Positions 6,119-7,410 of a DNA stretch of 7,410 nt are shown here, piece by piece (within the stretch, counting starts at the first letter, position 1; the number at the start of each line of letters is the position of its first letter). This DNA comes from an uncultured Pseudomonas sp. (GTDB lineage: Bacteria; Pseudomonadota; Gammaproteobacteria; Pseudomonadales; Pseudomonadaceae). A program made the translations under genes and the position numbers. The stretch is taken from the NCBI GenBank assembly GCA_937863915.1, contig CALMID010000309.1, positions 1 through 7,410 on the forward strand, written 5' to 3'. The notes under the pieces are model-generated. The model had not been told where the DNA came from and searched no databases. It saw only the letters and a program-made list of their open reading frames with translations.

Positions 6119-7054
6119 ATGCGTTCCGTTGCGCTCCTGCTGGCGCTGTGCAGCAGTCTCGTTCTTTCCCAGCTGGCCCGTGCCGAGGTTCAGCTGCTCA
6201 CCAGCATCAAGCCCCTGCAGCTGATCGCCGCGGCGGTGCAGGAGGGTGTCGGTCAGCCCGCCGTGCTGCTGCCGCCAGGGGCTTCGCCGCACCGCTTTGC
6301 CCTGCGCCCGTCGGACATCCGCCGGCTGCGCGAGGCCAGCCTGTTCTACTGGGTCGGGCCGGATCTGGAGGGTTTTCTGGGCAAGCCGCTGGCCGCCCGC
6401 GAAGGTCAGAGTCTGGCGCTGCAGAGCCTGCCGGGACTGACTCTGCGCCATTTCGGCGAAAGCGCCGAGGAGCATGCCGCTCACGCCGATGAACATGAGC
6501 ATCCCGTCGAGCATGACCACGATCACCGCCCCGGCAGCATCGATGTGCACCTCTGGCTGTTGCCGACCAATGCGCGCCAGATCGCCGCGCGCATGGCCAG
6601 CGACCTGGCAGCTATCGACCCGGCCAACGCGCCGCGCTACCAGGCCAACCTGGCCGCGTTCGAGGCGCGCCTGAACCAGCTCGACCAGCGTCTGCAGGCG
6701 CGCCTGGCGCCGCTCGCCGGCAAGCCGTTCTTCGTTTTCCACGAAACTTACGACTACTTCGAGCAGGCCTATGGGCTGCGCCATGCCGGTGTCTTCAGCC
6801 TGGGCAGCGAGGTCCAGCCGGGTGCGCGGCATGTGGCGGATATGCGCGAACAGCTCAAGGCGGCCGGGCCCAGTTGCGTGTTCAGCGAGCCACCGCTGCA
6901 ACCGCGTCTGGCGCAGACCCTCAGCGAAGGTCTGCCGGTACAGCTGGCAGAGCTGGATGCACTGGGCAGTGAGGTGGCGCCGGGGCCGCAAGGTTACGAG
7001 CAGTTGCTCGAAGGGCTGGCCGAGACATTGGCCAGCTGTCTGCAAGCCGACTGA
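6119..7054 (+). CDS. znuA: ZnuA, periplasmic zinc-binding protein
   Basis: This 311-residue cluster A-I binding protein captures zinc and hands it to ZnuB. It has a signal peptide (MRSVALLLALCSSLVLSQLA, cleavage after ARA at residue 22), then TSIKPLQLIAAAV. Expected zinc ligands are His58 (GASPHRF), His144 (DVHLWLLP) and His208 (FVFHETYDYF). Between the first two is a charged His-rich loop (about 111-136, eight histidines) typical of ZnuA. Cys253 and Cys307 match the disulfide of E. coli ZnuA. The frame is open upstream to 5516, but that part is the shadow of zur. ATG at 6119 is preferred; GTG codons at 6104 and 6116 are in frame. None has a visible Shine-Dalgarno, which is unusual. It is divergent from zur and shares the operator. 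Confidence 0.95.
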   Translation: MRSVALLLALCSSLVLSQLARAEVQLLTSIKPLQLIAAAVQEGVGQPAVLLPPGASPHRFALRPSDIRRLREASLFYWVGPDLEGFLGKPLAAREGQSLALQSLPGLTLRHFGESAEEHAAHADEHEHPVEHDHDHRPGSIDVHLWLLPTNARQIAARMASDLAAIDPANAPRYQANLAAFEARLNQLDQRLQARLAPLAGKPFFVFHETYDYFEQAYGLRHAGVFSLGSEVQPGARHVADMREQLKAAGPSCVFSEPPLQPRLAQTLSEGLPVQLAELDALGSEVAPGPQGYEQLLEGLAETLASCLQAD

Positions 7055-7063
7055 GGACGCATT

Positions 7064-7393
7064 ATGACGGGCAAGGGATGGCTCAAAGGCTTTGTCGTGC
7101 TGGGGCTCTGCTCCGCCACGGCGCTGCTGGGGTATGGGGTGGCGCGCTGGCAGAGTGGTGCGCTGGATGTGCTGTGTGCCGGTGATTTCGAGGACTATCG
7201 CACGCGCATAGCGCTCACCGATGCGCGCGGTGTGCACATTCCCGCCGACACCCTGCTGCGGGTGCGCTTCTGCGAGTACAACGCCCAGGCTCGCCTGGAA
7301 GTGCTGATCGACAAGGCCGAGTTTCCTGAGCTGCAGCCGGCGCCCGAAGCGGCCGGGGCTCGCTGGCATTACGGCGTGCAGCCTGCGCCCTGA
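7064..7393 (+). CDS. Small single-span membrane or exported protein of unknown function behind znuA
   Basis: I do not recognise this 109-residue protein. Residues about 6-27 form one hydrophobic segment preceded by two lysines (WLKGFVVLGLCSATALLGYG), so the remainder should face the periplasm. The Cys16 context (LGLC) is a poor lipobox; cleavage after GVA (residue 27) is possible but uncertain. The outer part has two cysteines (38 and 70) that could form a disulfide, and looks like a small beta-rich domain (RIALTDARGVHIPADTLLRVRFCEY, here read as two strands). The start is supported by GAGGA, which overlaps the znuA stop, six bases before ATG. Spacing of nine bases after znuA makes co-transcription, and thus Zur control, likely. 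A role in zinc uptake is inference from position only. Confidence 0.8.
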   Translation: MTGKGWLKGFVVLGLCSATALLGYGVARWQSGALDVLCAGDFEDYRTRIALTDARGVHIPADTLLRVRFCEYNAQARLEVLIDKAEFPELQPAPEAAGARWHYGVQPAP

Positions 7394-7410
7394 CGTCTGA
7401 AAAAACTGCT

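Noticed and set aside
6080..7369. Minus-strand open frame of 429 codons opposite znuA and the small gene
   Set aside because: It overlaps znuA with full family motifs and lacks any recognisable domain.

Overview
The window is a chromosomal stretch of a high-GC gammaproteobacterium, almost certainly a Pseudomonas. From memory, the gene order metQ-metI-metN / unknown gene / znuB-znuC-zur / znuA matches PA5505 to PA5498 of P. aeruginosa PAO1. The proteins look like Pseudomonas orthologues but differ enough from the PAO1 proteins I remember to suggest another species. Nothing indicates a mobile element, phage or recent transfer; base composition and codon use look even throughout.

Layout. Positions 1-168 are non-coding, with two tight hairpins in the first 45 bases. 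Positions 169-2733, minus strand, hold a methionine ABC importer transcribed metN > metI > metQ. A 241-base gap upstream (2734-2974) carries a strong 18-bp dyad likely to be the metN promoter or operator, and a terminator-like hairpin closing the next unit. Positions 2975-3844 encode an exported Ala/Gln-rich coiled-coil protein of unknown function. Positions 3946-6025 are a tightly packed zur > znuC > znuB unit on the minus strand. A short divergent region (6026-6118) carries an AT-rich imperfect palindrome that is the probable Zur operator, overlapping a -10 box for zur. On the plus strand follow znuA (6119-7054) and, nine bases later, a small single-span membrane protein of unknown function (7064-7393).

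How the genes work together. ZnuA captures periplasmic zinc, ZnuB is the membrane channel, ZnuC the ATPase and Zur the zinc-sensing repressor; with zinc bound Zur should shut off both divergent transcripts. MetQ, MetI and MetN form a parallel importer for methionine. The two unknown genes are the least explained parts: one sits between the zinc and methionine units, the other appears co-transcribed with znuA.

I found no evidence of a dramatic new system. The most useful leads are the small gene behind znuA, the conserved-neighbourhood coiled-coil protein, the dyad and possible folded leader before metN, and the His-rich segments in ZnuA, ZnuC and Zur.
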